From Flavobacterium sp. ov086 (GTDB lineage: Bacteria; Bacteroidota; Bacteroidia; Flavobacteriales; Flavobacteriaceae), in NCBI RefSeq assembly GCF_900187965.1, contig NZ_FZNL01000003.1, positions 304,697 to 368,696 of the forward strand: a stretch of DNA of 64,000 nucleotides, written 5' to 3'. The notes under the pieces were generated by a model that had not been told where the DNA came from, searched no databases, and saw nothing but the letters and a program-made list of their open reading frames with translations. The translations under genes and the position numbers were made by a program. Of this stretch, positions 36,232 to 45,366 are shown one piece after another; the first letter of the stretch is position 1; each line of letters starts with the position of its first letter.

Positions 36232-38391
36232 ATGAAAAAAATATACCTTATCCTATTGATAATGGGGCAATGTGTTTTAGCACAAAACAAAGTTGAAAAA
36301 GACACAACCAAATCTCAGGAACTTGAAAACGTTTTTATAACAGCCAATCGTACCGCCACTTTACGTAAAGATACTCCTGTTGCTATTAGTAAAATAACGG
36401 CAAAAACAATCAACGAAACCAAAGCTACAGCAGTTTACGAAATCATTAATAAAACTCCCGGAGTTTTAATGGTGAATTTAGGAAACGAACAACATATGAT
36501 GTCGATTCGTCAGCCAATGACGACCAATGCTTATTATTTATATCTCGAAGATGGTTTGCCAATTCGCCCAATGGGAATCTTCAATCACAATGCTTTATTA
36601 GAAATCAATCAATATAATTTGCAAAGTATCGAAGTTGTAAAAGGTCCTGTTTCTTCTTTATACGGACCGGAAGCTGTTGGTGGAACAATTAATTTAATTT
36701 CGCTAAAACCACCTGTTGATCCCGAATTTAAGTTTGGTGTTCAGGCAGATAATTACGGTTACAGAAGATTTCAGGCTGCCGGTGGCGCAACAATCGGGAA
36801 AGTTGGTTTTCATATTGCGGGAATTTCAAGCCTGCAAGAAAACGGTTGGATGGCATATTCGGATTATAACAAAGACAATCTGAATGCAAGAATCGATTAC
36901 AACATCTCGCCCTCTACCCGATTGATCAGTAATACCATGTATGGAAAATATTATTCGGACATGAGCGGAACCGTAAACGAAGACGCATTTAATAACAGAA
37001 CCTACAAAAGCACTTCTAATTTTACCTATAGAAAATCGGATGCTTTAAGAACCAGATTAACATTAGAACACGATTGGAACAGCAATTCTAGCAGTTATAT
37101 TACAGCTTATTTGCGCGACAATAAATTAGGCCAAAATCCTTCATACGGAATAAAATGGAGTCCAACCGTAAATCCTACAACAGCAAAAGGCGAAGTAAAT
37201 TCGAATAACTTCAAAAGCTACGGAGCAATCGGACAACATACTCAAAAATTCAACTTTTTGAATGCCAAACTTGTTGCCGGAGCATTATACGACTATTCTC
37301 CTGTGACGTATTGGTCTTATGTTATTGATTTAAAAGCGAACTTGAATCCGGGAACTCCAGGGAAACAAACGGTAGATTCTTATGAGATTATTGCCGAACA
37401 TCCCGATTCAAAATTAGCAGATTATACGGCAGATATTTATAACTATGCAGAATATGCACAATTTAGTTTTAATCCATTTGAAAAATTAGTTATCACATTT
37501 GGAGGTCGTTATGACAATATGAAAGTCAATTACAACAATGCTTTGGATAACTCTACAGGAAGCAAAGTTTACGACAAAACGACTTATAAAACAGGTGTGA
37601 ATTACAATCCTTTTGAATTTGCAGGCTTCTATATAAATTATTCTGAAGGTTTTGCGCCTCCGGGAATTACTTCTATTTTTAGAACTAAACCGGGAACTGG
37701 CGGAACAACTGGCGTTCCTGCTGACTTTTATTACAACTTAGAACCCGCAACTTTCAACAATTACGAAGTGGGCGGATGGTTTTCTTTCCTTCAGAATAAA
37801 TTAAATTTTGACTACGCTTTCTATTATATGGAAGGAAAAAATGAACTTTTGAACATCAAACTTGCTGATAATTCAACAGATTATCGTTCGGCCGGAGAAA
37901 CGCGTCATAAAGGAATCGAATTTGGAGCTTCATACCGTCCATCAAAACAATTCAACTTTCGCCTTGGCGGAACTTACGCGCAACACACTTATATCGATTT
38001 TAAACTTTCAGACAAACCGTCAGATCCAATTCAGGATTTAAACGGAAAAGAAATGCCTGCTGCTCCAAAATGGTCCGGAAATTCAGAAGTAAGTTATTAT
38101 CCAAACTGGCTTCCAAATCTTAGAACTTCTGTCGAATGGCAACTTGTGGGAAGTTACTATCAGGATCAGATAAACACCGTAAAATATAGCGGTTACAACA
38201 TATTCAACGCAAGAGTTGGTTATCAATGGAAACACATTGAAGTTTACGGAAACGTACTTAATCTAACCGATAAATTGTATGCTTACAATGTTTCGAGAGC
38301 CAATACCACAAATGCACAACCAACTTATACAGCAGCTGCCCCAAGAACTTTTGTGTTTGGAATACAGTACAATTTTTCATTAAAAAAATAA
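36232..38391 (+). CDS. TonB-dependent outer-membrane receptor
   Basis: A 719-residue receptor with a signal peptide (ending VLAQN), a plug domain (about 30-155; ENVFITANRTATLRKDTPVAISK, YEIINKTPGVLM, VVKGPVSSLYGPEAVGGTINL) and a 22-strand barrel ending RTFVFGIQYNFSLKK. The plug segment EQHMMSIRQPM, with His and Met clustered, is reminiscent of copper receptors, though metal cannot be assigned from this alone. There is no N-terminal carboxypeptidase-like domain, so it is not SusC-type. Position after MbnP/MbnH suggests copper uptake. Confidence 0.92.
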   Translation: MKKIYLILLIMGQCVLAQNKVEKDTTKSQELENVFITANRTATLRKDTPVAISKITAKTINETKATAVYEIINKTPGVLMVNLGNEQHMMSIRQPMTTNAYYLYLEDGLPIRPMGIFNHNALLEINQYNLQSIEVVKGPVSSLYGPEAVGGTINLISLKPPVDPEFKFGVQADNYGYRRFQAAGGATIGKVGFHIAGISSLQENGWMAYSDYNKDNLNARIDYNISPSTRLISNTMYGKYYSDMSGTVNEDAFNNRTYKSTSNFTYRKSDALRTRLTLEHDWNSNSSSYITAYLRDNKLGQNPSYGIKWSPTVNPTTAKGEVNSNNFKSYGAIGQHTQKFNFLNAKLVAGALYDYSPVTYWSYVIDLKANLNPGTPGKQTVDSYEIIAEHPDSKLADYTADIYNYAEYAQFSFNPFEKLVITFGGRYDNMKVNYNNALDNSTGSKVYDKTTYKTGVNYNPFEFAGFYINYSEGFAPPGITSIFRTKPGTGGTTGVPADFYYNLEPATFNNYEVGGWFSFLQNKLNFDYAFYYMEGKNELLNIKLADNSTDYRSAGETRHKGIEFGASYRPSKQFNFRLGGTYAQHTYIDFKLSDKPSDPIQDLNGKEMPAAPKWSGNSEVSYYPNWLPNLRTSVEWQLVGSYYQDQINTVKYSGYNIFNARVGYQWKHIEVYGNVLNLTDKLYAYNVSRANTTNAQPTYTAAAPRTFVFGIQYNFSLKK

Positions 38392-38399
38392 TTATTAGA

Positions 38400-38480
38400 A
38401 GCTAATCCCGCTCTCAGCTTTATCTTTTTTGAGGCGAAAAAAATCGACTCAAAAAAGGATATCGCTTCCATCGGGGCTAA
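38400..38480 (-). repeat. Dispersed GGCATCC/GATATAGC hairpin element, copy 5
   Basis: On the minus strand TTAGCCCCGATGGAAGCG, ATATCC, a stem TTTTTTGAGTCG...CGCCTCAAAAAA, GATAAAGCTGAGAGCGGGAT and TAGCTTC. It ends 11 bp before the ATG of the PepSY gene and would add an artefactual N-terminal extension if an upstream TTG were used. Confidence 0.85.
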
Positions 38481-38491
38481 AAAAACTAACA

Positions 38492-40087
38492 ATGAGCAAA
38501 GAAATAAAAGAAAAAAAGTCTAAAAAGAAAGATTCCAAAATTGTCAAGAAAATCAAACAACACATGTACAAATGGCATCGTGTTATTGGTTTAGTTACAA
38601 TTATTCCCGTAATCTTCTGGACATTATCAGGGTTGATGCATCCGTTTATGGCGCATTTTTTCAAACCGGAAATTGCACACGACAAACTGAAACAGCAGAT
38701 TATTGATAAAAACCAATTGAAATTTTCGATTCAGCAAGTTTTACAGAAAAATGAACTAACACAATTCAAAAATTTCAGAATCGTTACCTTCAACAATAAA
38801 ACGTATTATCAGCTTAAAACTATAATTGGTGAATTATGGTATTACGATACTTCAACAGCTGAGAAACTGGAAAACGGAGATCAAAAATATGCCGAATGGC
38901 TTTCAAGATATTTCTTAGACGATCAAAAAAGTGCCGTAAAAAAGAGCGAAGTTCTCACCGAATTTACTTCGCAATACAAATATGTAAATCGATATTTACC
39001 GGTTTACAAACTTAGTTTTGATCGCGCAGATACTATGGAAGTTTATGTAGAAACTTCTTCAAGTAAACTGGCTACTTATAATCCAACTTCAAGACAATGG
39101 TTTATTTGGTTCTTTGACACTTTTCATAATTGGTCTTTCATCGATGCAATTACCAATAACAGCATCCGAATTATTACAATGATTTTCTTATTGTCTATAA
39201 TTGGATTTTCTGCCTTGAGCGGAATTCTGATTTATGGTTTGCTGTGGAAGCAATTCAAAAAAACTGACAATCTACAACCTAAAAAAGGACTTAGAAAATA
39301 CCACCGACAAATTGGAATCTGGGTTTCACTTTTTACTTTGACATTTGCTTTTAGCGGTGCTTATCACGCCACAACAAAATGGGCGCCTTATACTTTATCG
39401 CAAATGGTTTACGAACCAACTTTTAAAACCAAAGAAATTCCGGTAGCGAATAATACTTTGAATTTAGACTGGACTCGTTTTCAAAATGCGAGCATTATTA
39501 CCTTAAATGATACTACTTATTATCGCTGTCAATTATTGGAAAAGGGAAAATTCAAAAAACCAAAAGGAGATTCTAATACAAAATGGAATAAAAAAGAAGA
39601 TCAAAAATCTGAAGTGGTTTACATTAATGCAACAACCAATAAAATCACACCAAACATCGATCTTCAATATGCCGAATTTCTGGCTTATTATTTTACTGAT
39701 GGGGCACCAAAAGCCGCTTGTTGCGAAATGGTCGAAAGCTCTGATGAACCGGAAGTTTCATTACAAAATGCAAAATTGTTAGAATCTAAAGTCTTAACAG
39801 ATTTCGAAAGCAGAGAATATGGTTTTGTCAACAAAAGATTACCTGTTGTAAAATTAGCCTATGAAACTCCGGAGAAAATAACTTATTTTATAGAAACTGG
39901 TACTTCAAGATTAGCGGCAGTAGTTAAGAGTTCAGACATGGTCGAAGGTTATTCGTTTGCAATTCTCCACAAATTCTTATTCATGGATTGGGCAGGAAAA
40001 AACATTCGCGATCTAACAATGGTTTTGGCAGCTTTGACCATTTTGGTTGTTAGTATTCTTGGCTTTATTCTGTTTTTGAAAAAGTAA
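38492..40087 (+). CDS. PepSY-associated membrane protein
   Basis: A 531-residue iron- or metal-regulated type membrane protein (PepSY_TM family). I place the start at the ATG 38492 (MSKEIKEKKSKKKDSKIVKK), since the upstream extension is repeat sequence. Membrane helices: about 30-50 (GLVTIIPVIFWTLSGLM), 235-260, 290-310 and 505-530. Two periplasmic PepSY-like regions lie between. HMYKWHRVIG at the first helix and RKYHRQIGIWVSLF at the third are typical. GAPKAACCEMVE in the second periplasmic part carries a Cys pair. Such proteins often accompany siderophore or metal receptors. Confidence 0.88.
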   Translation: MSKEIKEKKSKKKDSKIVKKIKQHMYKWHRVIGLVTIIPVIFWTLSGLMHPFMAHFFKPEIAHDKLKQQIIDKNQLKFSIQQVLQKNELTQFKNFRIVTFNNKTYYQLKTIIGELWYYDTSTAEKLENGDQKYAEWLSRYFLDDQKSAVKKSEVLTEFTSQYKYVNRYLPVYKLSFDRADTMEVYVETSSSKLATYNPTSRQWFIWFFDTFHNWSFIDAITNNSIRIITMIFLLSIIGFSALSGILIYGLLWKQFKKTDNLQPKKGLRKYHRQIGIWVSLFTLTFAFSGAYHATTKWAPYTLSQMVYEPTFKTKEIPVANNTLNLDWTRFQNASIITLNDTTYYRCQLLEKGKFKKPKGDSNTKWNKKEDQKSEVVYINATTNKITPNIDLQYAEFLAYYFTDGAPKAACCEMVESSDEPEVSLQNAKLLESKVLTDFESREYGFVNKRLPVVKLAYETPEKITYFIETGTSRLAAVVKSSDMVEGYSFAILHKFLFMDWAGKNIRDLTMVLAALTILVVSILGFILFLKK

Positions 40088-40091
40088 TATA

Positions 40092-40159
40092 AAGCTACTG
40101 AGATTCTAAGTTGCTAAGTTTTTTTTCTTAGCAACTTAGCCCCTTAGAACCTTTTTTTT
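40092..40159. repeat. CTAAG-word inverted repeat, copy 2
   Basis: CTACTGAGATTCTAAG and TTGCTAAG words are mirrored by CTTAGCAACTTAG and CCCCTTAGAAC. A run of T residues follows, so it may terminate transcription after the PepSY gene. Confidence 0.85.
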
Positions 40160-40197
40160 TACATATATTTGATTGTATTTAATCTTATAAGCTAAAA

Positions 40198-40833
40198 TTG
40201 AGAAAGAACCTTAGTCTTTTATTTCCCTTAATCTGGACAATCTGTTTTAGTTACTTTTTTATCTTAATGATTAAGATTACATGGCAATATATTCCTTTTC
40301 ATAAAGACATTGCTTTTCTTCAAATAAAACAATCCGAGGTAGAGAAAATTCCATTTTATATTCCTTTTTTTTACACACATGTTTATTCTGCTATTTTTGT
40401 TTTACTAGCCGGATTTTTTCAGTTGAATGCTACTTTTTTAAAAATATTTCCTGCAGTACATAGAAACATTGGTAAGTTTTACGTTTTTGTAGTGCTGTTT
40501 TTAAGTGCGCCTTCGGGTTTATTTATTGGCTTTTTTGCAAATGGCGGACTTTACTCTCAAATATCTTTTGTCAGTTTATCGATTTTATGGTTTTATTTTA
40601 CCCTCAAAGGTTTTACCGCTATTAAAAACAAAAATATCTCCCAACATAAGGCATTTATGTTACGAAGTTTTGCCCTGACTTTTTCTGCTGTAACATTGCG
40701 TTTTTGGAAGGTGATTCTTGTATATTTGTTTCACCCTGCACCTATGGATGTCTATCAAATAATCGCTTGGTTAGGCTGGATTCCGAATTTACTAATCATT
40801 GAATATTACCTTTATAACCAATTAAAAAAATGA
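40198..40833 (+). CDS. DUF2306 membrane protein
   Basis: A 211-residue protein with about six hydrophobic helices, matching the DUF2306 family: conserved HVYSAIFVLLAGFFQLN, HRNIGKFYVFVVLFLS, NISQHKAFMLRSFALTFSA and WIPNLLIIEYYL. The His pairs could ligate haem or another cofactor, but this is untested. The start is TTG (40198); choosing the next ATG would remove the first helix. Its last bases overlap the ATG of the following lipoprotein gene (ATGA). Confidence 0.82.
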   Translation: MRKNLSLLFPLIWTICFSYFFILMIKITWQYIPFHKDIAFLQIKQSEVEKIPFYIPFFYTHVYSAIFVLLAGFFQLNATFLKIFPAVHRNIGKFYVFVVLFLSAPSGLFIGFFANGGLYSQISFVSLSILWFYFTLKGFTAIKNKNISQHKAFMLRSFALTFSAVTLRFWKVILVYLFHPAPMDVYQIIAWLGWIPNLLIIEYYLYNQLKK

Positions 40834-41729
40834 AAAACCTTTTTTATTTATTGTTATCCATAGTACTTTTCTCCTGTAATTCTAAAGAGAAAAAAGACCT
40901 AACCCAGAAAATAGATAATACACAACCCGAAGAAATCCATACTGATTTATATGGTTCATGGGTAGGTGATTTTATAGTATTGGAACGTGATACAACCAGA
41001 CCGGAATCTGAAATGTATAGCAACAAAATTAATATTGTAATAAAAAAAATAACCGCTTCGGAGGTTCTAGGACAAAGTGTTGTTGCCGGGAATAGCAGAC
41101 CTCTGAAAGGCAAAGTAACAACAGAAGGAAATACAGTTCATTTTGTACTTAATGAACCCGGAGATGATAAATACGACGGTGTTTTTGATTTTGAAATAAA
41201 AAATGACACCCTTTTAGTTGGCACCTGGACTGCCAATAATACTAAAAAAGAGGTTCGTAAAAGGAAATTCGAACTTTATAAAAAAGCTTTTAAATACGAT
41301 CCTAAGGTGATGCTTCCGGAAGAAGGAATGTATATTGATTACCAAAACCCGAAAGAAGAACAAGTAACAGAGTCTGAAAGTGATAATCCTGAAGATGCTA
41401 AAGAAGAGGAAACTTATATGACAACAGTATACAGAGAAGCTTCTGAAAGTATTTTCAAAATAAATTCATCAACCAAAAAGTTAAAAGAATCTGATGTAAA
41501 AAATCTAAAGAAACTTGATTTGGAAATTCTGAGAAATACCATTTTCGCACGACACGGACTTACTTTTAAAACCAAAACAGTTCGTCAGTTTTTTGATGAT
41601 GTCGAATGGTATATCCCGGTTTCAGATAATGTCAATAATGAACTAACAGAAGTTGAAAAAGAAAATGTCGTTTTGTTGAAACGCTTTGAAAAATATGCCG
41701 AAGATAATTATGATTCTTTTGGAAGATAA
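40830..41729 (+). CDS. YARHG-domain lipoprotein
   Basis: A 299-residue lipoprotein (lipobox IVLFSC). An N-terminal domain with HTDLYGSWVGDFIVLERD, then a middle acidic linker, then a C-terminal YARHG domain around LEILRNTIFARHGLTFKTKT and the Trp-rich DDVEWYIPV. YARHG domains are extracellular and of unknown role, probably peptidoglycan- or surface-associated. Overlaps the DUF2306 gene by four bases and is probably co-translated. Confidence 0.85.
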   Translation: MKNLFYLLLSIVLFSCNSKEKKDLTQKIDNTQPEEIHTDLYGSWVGDFIVLERDTTRPESEMYSNKINIVIKKITASEVLGQSVVAGNSRPLKGKVTTEGNTVHFVLNEPGDDKYDGVFDFEIKNDTLLVGTWTANNTKKEVRKRKFELYKKAFKYDPKVMLPEEGMYIDYQNPKEEQVTESESDNPEDAKEEETYMTTVYREASESIFKINSSTKKLKESDVKNLKKLDLEILRNTIFARHGLTFKTKTVRQFFDDVEWYIPVSDNVNNELTEVEKENVVLLKRFEKYAEDNYDSFGR

Positions 41730-41752
41730 TTTTATTTTTGAAAAAGTAATTT

Positions 41753-41821
41753 TTAAGCTTCTTAGTTACTAAGGCTCTAAGTTTTTTTCTTAGCAACTTA
41801 GTAACTTAGTTCCTTAGAAAC
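41753..41821. repeat. CTAAG-word inverted repeat, copy 3
   Basis: TTCTTAGTTACTAAGGCTC, CTAAG, a T-rich loop, then CTTAGCAA, CTTAGTAA, CTTAGTTC, CTTAG at 8-nt pitch. It fills the gap between two convergent genes and could act as a bidirectional terminator. Confidence 0.85.
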
Positions 41822-42484
41822 TTATTTAGGATTTTCCTCATAATATCGCGCTTCAATTCGTTTAATATCTTTAATTGAATTTTTAGCCCAAGCCAAACGT
41901 TTCTCCAAAATTTCTTCATCTGACAATTGCCAGTTAATATCTGAATTACGCAATCTGTTGGTTAAGTTTTGAATGATAATTGCTGCAGAAACAGAGATAT
42001 TTAAACTCTCTGTAAAACCAACCATCGGAATTTTAAGGAATCCATCTGCTTTTTCCAGAATTTCTTCTGACAAACCGTCTCTTTCAGTTCCAAAAAATAA
42101 AGCACTTGGTTTTGTAATATCGAAATCTTCCAACAAACAATCATTTTCGTGCGGCGTTGTCGCAATAATTTGATAGCCTTGATCTTTTAAAGTCGAAATA
42201 CAATTGGTCACCGAATCGTACTGATGAATATCTACCCATTTTTGAGCACCCATCGCAATTTCTTTATCGATTTTTTTTCCGTAACGCTGCTCGATCACAT
42301 TCAGTTCCTGAATTCCAAAAACCTCGCAACTACGCATAACAGCACTTGTATTATGCATCTGGAAAACATCTTCAACCACAATTGTAAAATGCTTCGTACG
42401 ATCTCCAAGTACTTTTAGAAATTTCTCTTTACGGTTATCTGTTAATATATTTTCGAGGAAAGCAAGGTAATCTAAGTCAATCAT
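41822..42484 (-). CDS. TrmH-family RNA 2'-O-methyltransferase (SpoU)
   Basis: A 220-residue SPOUT (trefoil-knot) methyltransferase, likely tRNA (guanosine-2'-O)-methyltransferase TrmH. Start chosen at ATG 42484 (MIDLDYLAFLENI); a longer in-frame start would overlap the upstream gene and give a non-family N-terminus. Motifs: VVEDVFQMHNTSAVMRSCEVFGI (motif 1), ALFFGTERDGLSEEIL (motif 2, knot) and IPMVGFTESLNISVSAAII (motif 3, knot). A TATTTTTG box lies at 42498-42505 on the minus strand just upstream of this start, supporting it. Confidence 0.93.
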   Translation of the reverse strand: MIDLDYLAFLENILTDNRKEKFLKVLGDRTKHFTIVVEDVFQMHNTSAVMRSCEVFGIQELNVIEQRYGKKIDKEIAMGAQKWVDIHQYDSVTNCISTLKDQGYQIIATTPHENDCLLEDFDITKPSALFFGTERDGLSEEILEKADGFLKIPMVGFTESLNISVSAAIIIQNLTNRLRNSDINWQLSDEEILEKRLAWAKNSIKDIKRIEARYYEENPK

Positions 42485-42536
42485 TTCAATCTTATTTATC
42501 GCAAAAATACATTTTAAAAGAAGTATGTGTATTGCT

Positions 42537-42926
42537 TTATTTTGATTTTTTATTAAAAATTCCATCTAAAACATCATTAAAAATGGATTCTCCTAAGCTT
42601 TTCTTTTTCTCCTGATCCGGAAAAATTGGCTCCGGTTCCTTATTACTCATTTCTCTTTTGAGTAATAAATTGGTGTTTTTAAAAGAATAATACTTTTGAT
42701 ATTCCATTTTAGTTGGATTAAAACCAGGCTTGGGATTATAAATGGAAAATTGAATCGGGAAACTTAAATATTTTTTATAATCTACTAAATAATTATCTTT
42801 CTTTGAAAATTGAAAATTTACAAAGTCAATTTTACTGCTAAATGAAACCAGTTTATCATTTTTAGCCTGAGCGAATAAAACAGAAGTTGTTGTGCACAAA
42901 AGCAACAATAAAAGTAATTTTTTCAT
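42537..42926 (-). CDS. Secreted protein of unknown function
   Basis: A 129-residue protein with a signal ending LFAQA. The mature part is basic, with FSSKIDFVNFQFSKKDNYLV and a Phe/Tyr-rich middle (YQKYYSFKNTNLLLKREMSN), then a C-terminal DVLDGIFNKKSK tail. No domain recognised. It lies 52 bp upstream of the TrmH gene on the same strand. Confidence 0.7.
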   Translation of the reverse strand: MKKLLLLLLLCTTTSVLFAQAKNDKLVSFSSKIDFVNFQFSKKDNYLVDYKKYLSFPIQFSIYNPKPGFNPTKMEYQKYYSFKNTNLLLKREMSNKEPEPIFPDQEKKKSLGESIFNDVLDGIFNKKSK

Positions 42927-43052
42927 TGGATAAAGATACTATCAAAAAGTAAGAAAAAAGCGCAAATCTAATTTTAAAAAAAACATTTACTTTCTAATTT
43001 AACAAACGAAAAAAGTCATATCCCGGAAAACGAAATTGTATTTTTTATGCTC

Positions 43053-44012
43053 TTAATATTCTACAAGAGTATCCCTTAATTTTTCATACAACTTGTCGAC
43101 CTGTGTAAAATTTATTTCTAATGCTTCCTCCTTAAAAGAATCGCCTTCAAAAACAGTACTCACATTCTTAGAATGTTTCTTTAGACGTTCGTACATTTTC
43201 TCCAATTCATTTTTCGAATAATCGACCTTAATAAAGGAAACAAATTTCTCTACGACATTTTTCATTCCTTCATTATAATTAAGTAATGTGACATTTTGAT
43301 CTTTTTCGTAAAAATCTATAAAGCCCTGAAAATATTTCTCTAAAACCAAAGCTCCATATTGCTGAAAACTTATTTCATTAATTTCCTTAGGTGCAATTCC
43401 AAAAATGCCAGGCGGTAATAAATTCGGAACCATATGCATTCCTATCATTTTCTGATGCGATTTTAAAACCTCAATTGGTTTTCTGTAGAGTAAAGCAAAA
43501 GGTATTTCCGGAAAAGTAGATCTAAAATAATCGGCATTAAATATATGCCAGGCATCCAGTTTTAGAATTAAATTCTTTTGCTCCGGGAATCTTTTTTGTC
43601 CTAAAAAAGTTAGTATAGCTTTTAAAAGAACTGTCTTTTTATCTAAGCCAAAACGATCACTTCTTAAAACATCATCAATAATTGGCGCTTCAGAAATCAT
43701 AATATTCTCAGACGAAGTCGCTAAAGACTGACTCAACATTGTAGAACCACATCGCGAGACATGAAAAACCAATGATTTCAAATCTACCGGAACTAACTCT
43801 TTTGACCAATCAATAAGATTTTCAATCGTACTAACTACCTTAAGAAGTTTTGAATTATACTCATGGCTTTTACATTTGGAAATTGTTTCATCAAAAAAAG
43901 GCTCCACAATTTTTTTATCAGCCAAATAAACCCATTCAAAATAAACTTCATTATCTTTTTCTACCAACTTATAAGGAATCCAATTTGAAAGAGGATGATC
44001 TGTATTTTCCAT
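43053..44012 (-). CDS. Sulfotransferase-family protein
   Basis: A 319-residue P-loop sulfotransferase. The PAPS 5'-phosphosulfate-binding loop reads HVSRCGSTMLS (residues about 84-94), preceded by a Lys/Val-rich beta strand; the 3'-phosphate-binding region lies near FALLYRKPIEVLKSHQKM. These motifs match the large, diverse Sulfotransfer_1/3-type families. Target unknown: sugar, lipid, steroid or peptide. It is the last gene of a three-gene operon with an APS kinase (makes PAPS) and a 2-oxoglutarate hydroxylase (10 bp upstream), so it probably sulfates a hydroxylated small molecule (inference). Confidence 0.88.
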   Translation of the reverse strand: MENTDHPLSNWIPYKLVEKDNEVYFEWVYLADKKIVEPFFDETISKCKSHEYNSKLLKVVSTIENLIDWSKELVPVDLKSLVFHVSRCGSTMLSQSLATSSENIMISEAPIIDDVLRSDRFGLDKKTVLLKAILTFLGQKRFPEQKNLILKLDAWHIFNADYFRSTFPEIPFALLYRKPIEVLKSHQKMIGMHMVPNLLPPGIFGIAPKEINEISFQQYGALVLEKYFQGFIDFYEKDQNVTLLNYNEGMKNVVEKFVSFIKVDYSKNELEKMYERLKKHSKNVSTVFEGDSFKEEALEINFTQVDKLYEKLRDTLVEY

Positions 44013-44022
44013 TTTATATATT

Positions 44023-44706
44023 TTACTCGGCTAATAAATCTGATATAATTTTTGCTGCGGTTTCTGATGGATTTAGAGAAAGTTCTGCTATAATTTGTTG
44101 CTTCTCTTCATCTGAATATTGTACTTTTTTAGGCTCAGAGTTGATATCAAAACCCATTTCTGAAAACAATTTATCAGACCAATCGTTTCTTATACAATCA
44201 AGCGTGAAATGAATACGAGGTTCTGAACTTTTATTTTCTACCCTATGCGGAAGCTGAAAATTAGCGTACCAACACTCCCCCATTTTCATAGGAACCAGTT
44301 TTTTATCCACATAAAAATATACTTCAGAATTTGTTATAATAGGAATATGAATTCTAAAAAAACCATCTTCATAAGAAGTATCATTATCAATATGTTCCTT
44401 TATCTCGCTTCCAGGTCCTAATCTTAGCAAACGTACAGCTTCTTTCTCGCATTGAAACCAATCCATAATCTCTTTGAAATACGGACAACGATCCAGCAAT
44501 TCCGTATTTTTATATCCCTTATCAGGAAAAGCTGTAATATCGTTTATCAAACCAGATTGTGATCTCAAAGAAACGCTTGTCCAATTTCCTTCGTAACGAC
44601 CAGTGTTAAAATGAGGAGTCCAAAGATCATTTTCGCATATGGCGAGTTCTGCTTGTAACTTATCTATTAAAAACGAAACTGGAAGTTTTATGGAAGAAGG
44701 ATTCAT
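44023..44706 (-). CDS. Aspartyl/asparaginyl beta-hydroxylase-family oxygenase
   Basis: A 227-residue Fe(II)/2-oxoglutarate dioxygenase of the Asp/Arg hydroxylase family (same fold as LpxO, OlsC and the BAH domain). The metal triad is His105, Asp107 and His154 in EHIDNDTSYEDGF and NFQLPHRVENK; Arg164 (PRIHFTLD) should bind 2-oxoglutarate. The core is RLGPGSEIKEHIDND. Substrates in this family range from protein side chains to lipid acyl chains and free amino acids, so the acceptor is open. It sits 10 bp upstream of the sulfotransferase and 126 bp after the APS kinase in the same operon. Confidence 0.9.
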   Translation of the reverse strand: MNPSSIKLPVSFLIDKLQAELAICENDLWTPHFNTGRYEGNWTSVSLRSQSGLINDITAFPDKGYKNTELLDRCPYFKEIMDWFQCEKEAVRLLRLGPGSEIKEHIDNDTSYEDGFFRIHIPIITNSEVYFYVDKKLVPMKMGECWYANFQLPHRVENKSSEPRIHFTLDCIRNDWSDKLFSEMGFDINSEPKKVQYSDEEKQQIIAELSLNPSETAAKIISDLLAE

Positions 44707-44832
44707 ATGCTTTTTAAAAGATTAAATTAGAAAGTATTCCTTGTATCCTGTAAATATATAAAATTTACAAAAGATTTATCATCAAAGAAATAGGTAAAAA
44801 AGATTTTCTATTCAGGGCTATAATTTTAAAAA

Positions 44833-45366
44833 TTAAGCTAAATCAGATATGCTGTCCAGAATAAAATTATAGAGTTTATGCGTTGAAAAAGGTACTGTTT
44901 CGAGATCCGTTTTTAATACTAGATCAGCTTTTACAGGAACTTCAAAAACATCACTAATTCCTGTAAAATTACTTATCTTATTAACGTCATCATCCGGTAA
45001 CAGCGCTTTTTTGTACAATCCTTTTGGATCCCTTTGAATTAGATTATCAATGGAACAATCCAAAAATACGGTTCTGACAAATTCATGATTTCTCAATTCG
45101 TTTCTTAGGTTTTCATAGGGATTTATCACTGACATTAAAACGATTGTATTTGCGCTGATAAAATTTTGTCCAACATTAAAAAGTCGCCTGACATTCTCAC
45201 ATCGGTCTTCTTTAGAAAATCCTAAATCTTTACAGATCGTTTTTCGGTAAACATCACCATCGATTATTTCGACTTTATAACTTTTTTCAATTAACAGTTG
45301 CCGAACATTTTCTGCCAATGTCGTTTTACCTGAACCTGATAATCCTGTAAATTGTATTAAAATCAT
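44833..45366 (-). CDS. cysC: Adenylylsulfate (APS) kinase
   Basis: A 177-residue APS kinase, converting APS and ATP to PAPS. P-loop GLSGSGKTT at about 8-16, DGDVYRKTICKDLGFSKEDR, and the conserved RRLFNVGQNF. The final ~60 residues are typical of the family. ATP sulfurylase genes (cysDN) are not in this window, so APS must be supplied from elsewhere. First gene of the hydroxylase-sulfotransferase operon, giving a local PAPS source. Confidence 0.92.
   Translation of the reverse strand: MILIQFTGLSGSGKTTLAENVRQLLIEKSYKVEIIDGDVYRKTICKDLGFSKEDRCENVRRLFNVGQNFISANTIVLMSVINPYENLRNELRNHEFVRTVFLDCSIDNLIQRDPKGLYKKALLPDDDVNKISNFTGISDVFEVPVKADLVLKTDLETVPFSTHKLYNFILDSISDLA

Noticed and set aside
38429..38491. 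N-terminal extension of the PepSY protein starting at TTG
   Set aside because: It is encoded wholly by the dispersed hairpin element; the ATG at 38492 gives a family-like start.
31929..40087. Methanobactin biosynthesis cluster
   Set aside because: No precursor peptide (mbnA) or MbnB/MbnC homologue is visible; only MbnP and MbnH are present.
42485..42565. Longer TrmH start overlapping the upstream gene
   Set aside because: It adds residues not typical of the family and would place the likely promoter box inside the gene.
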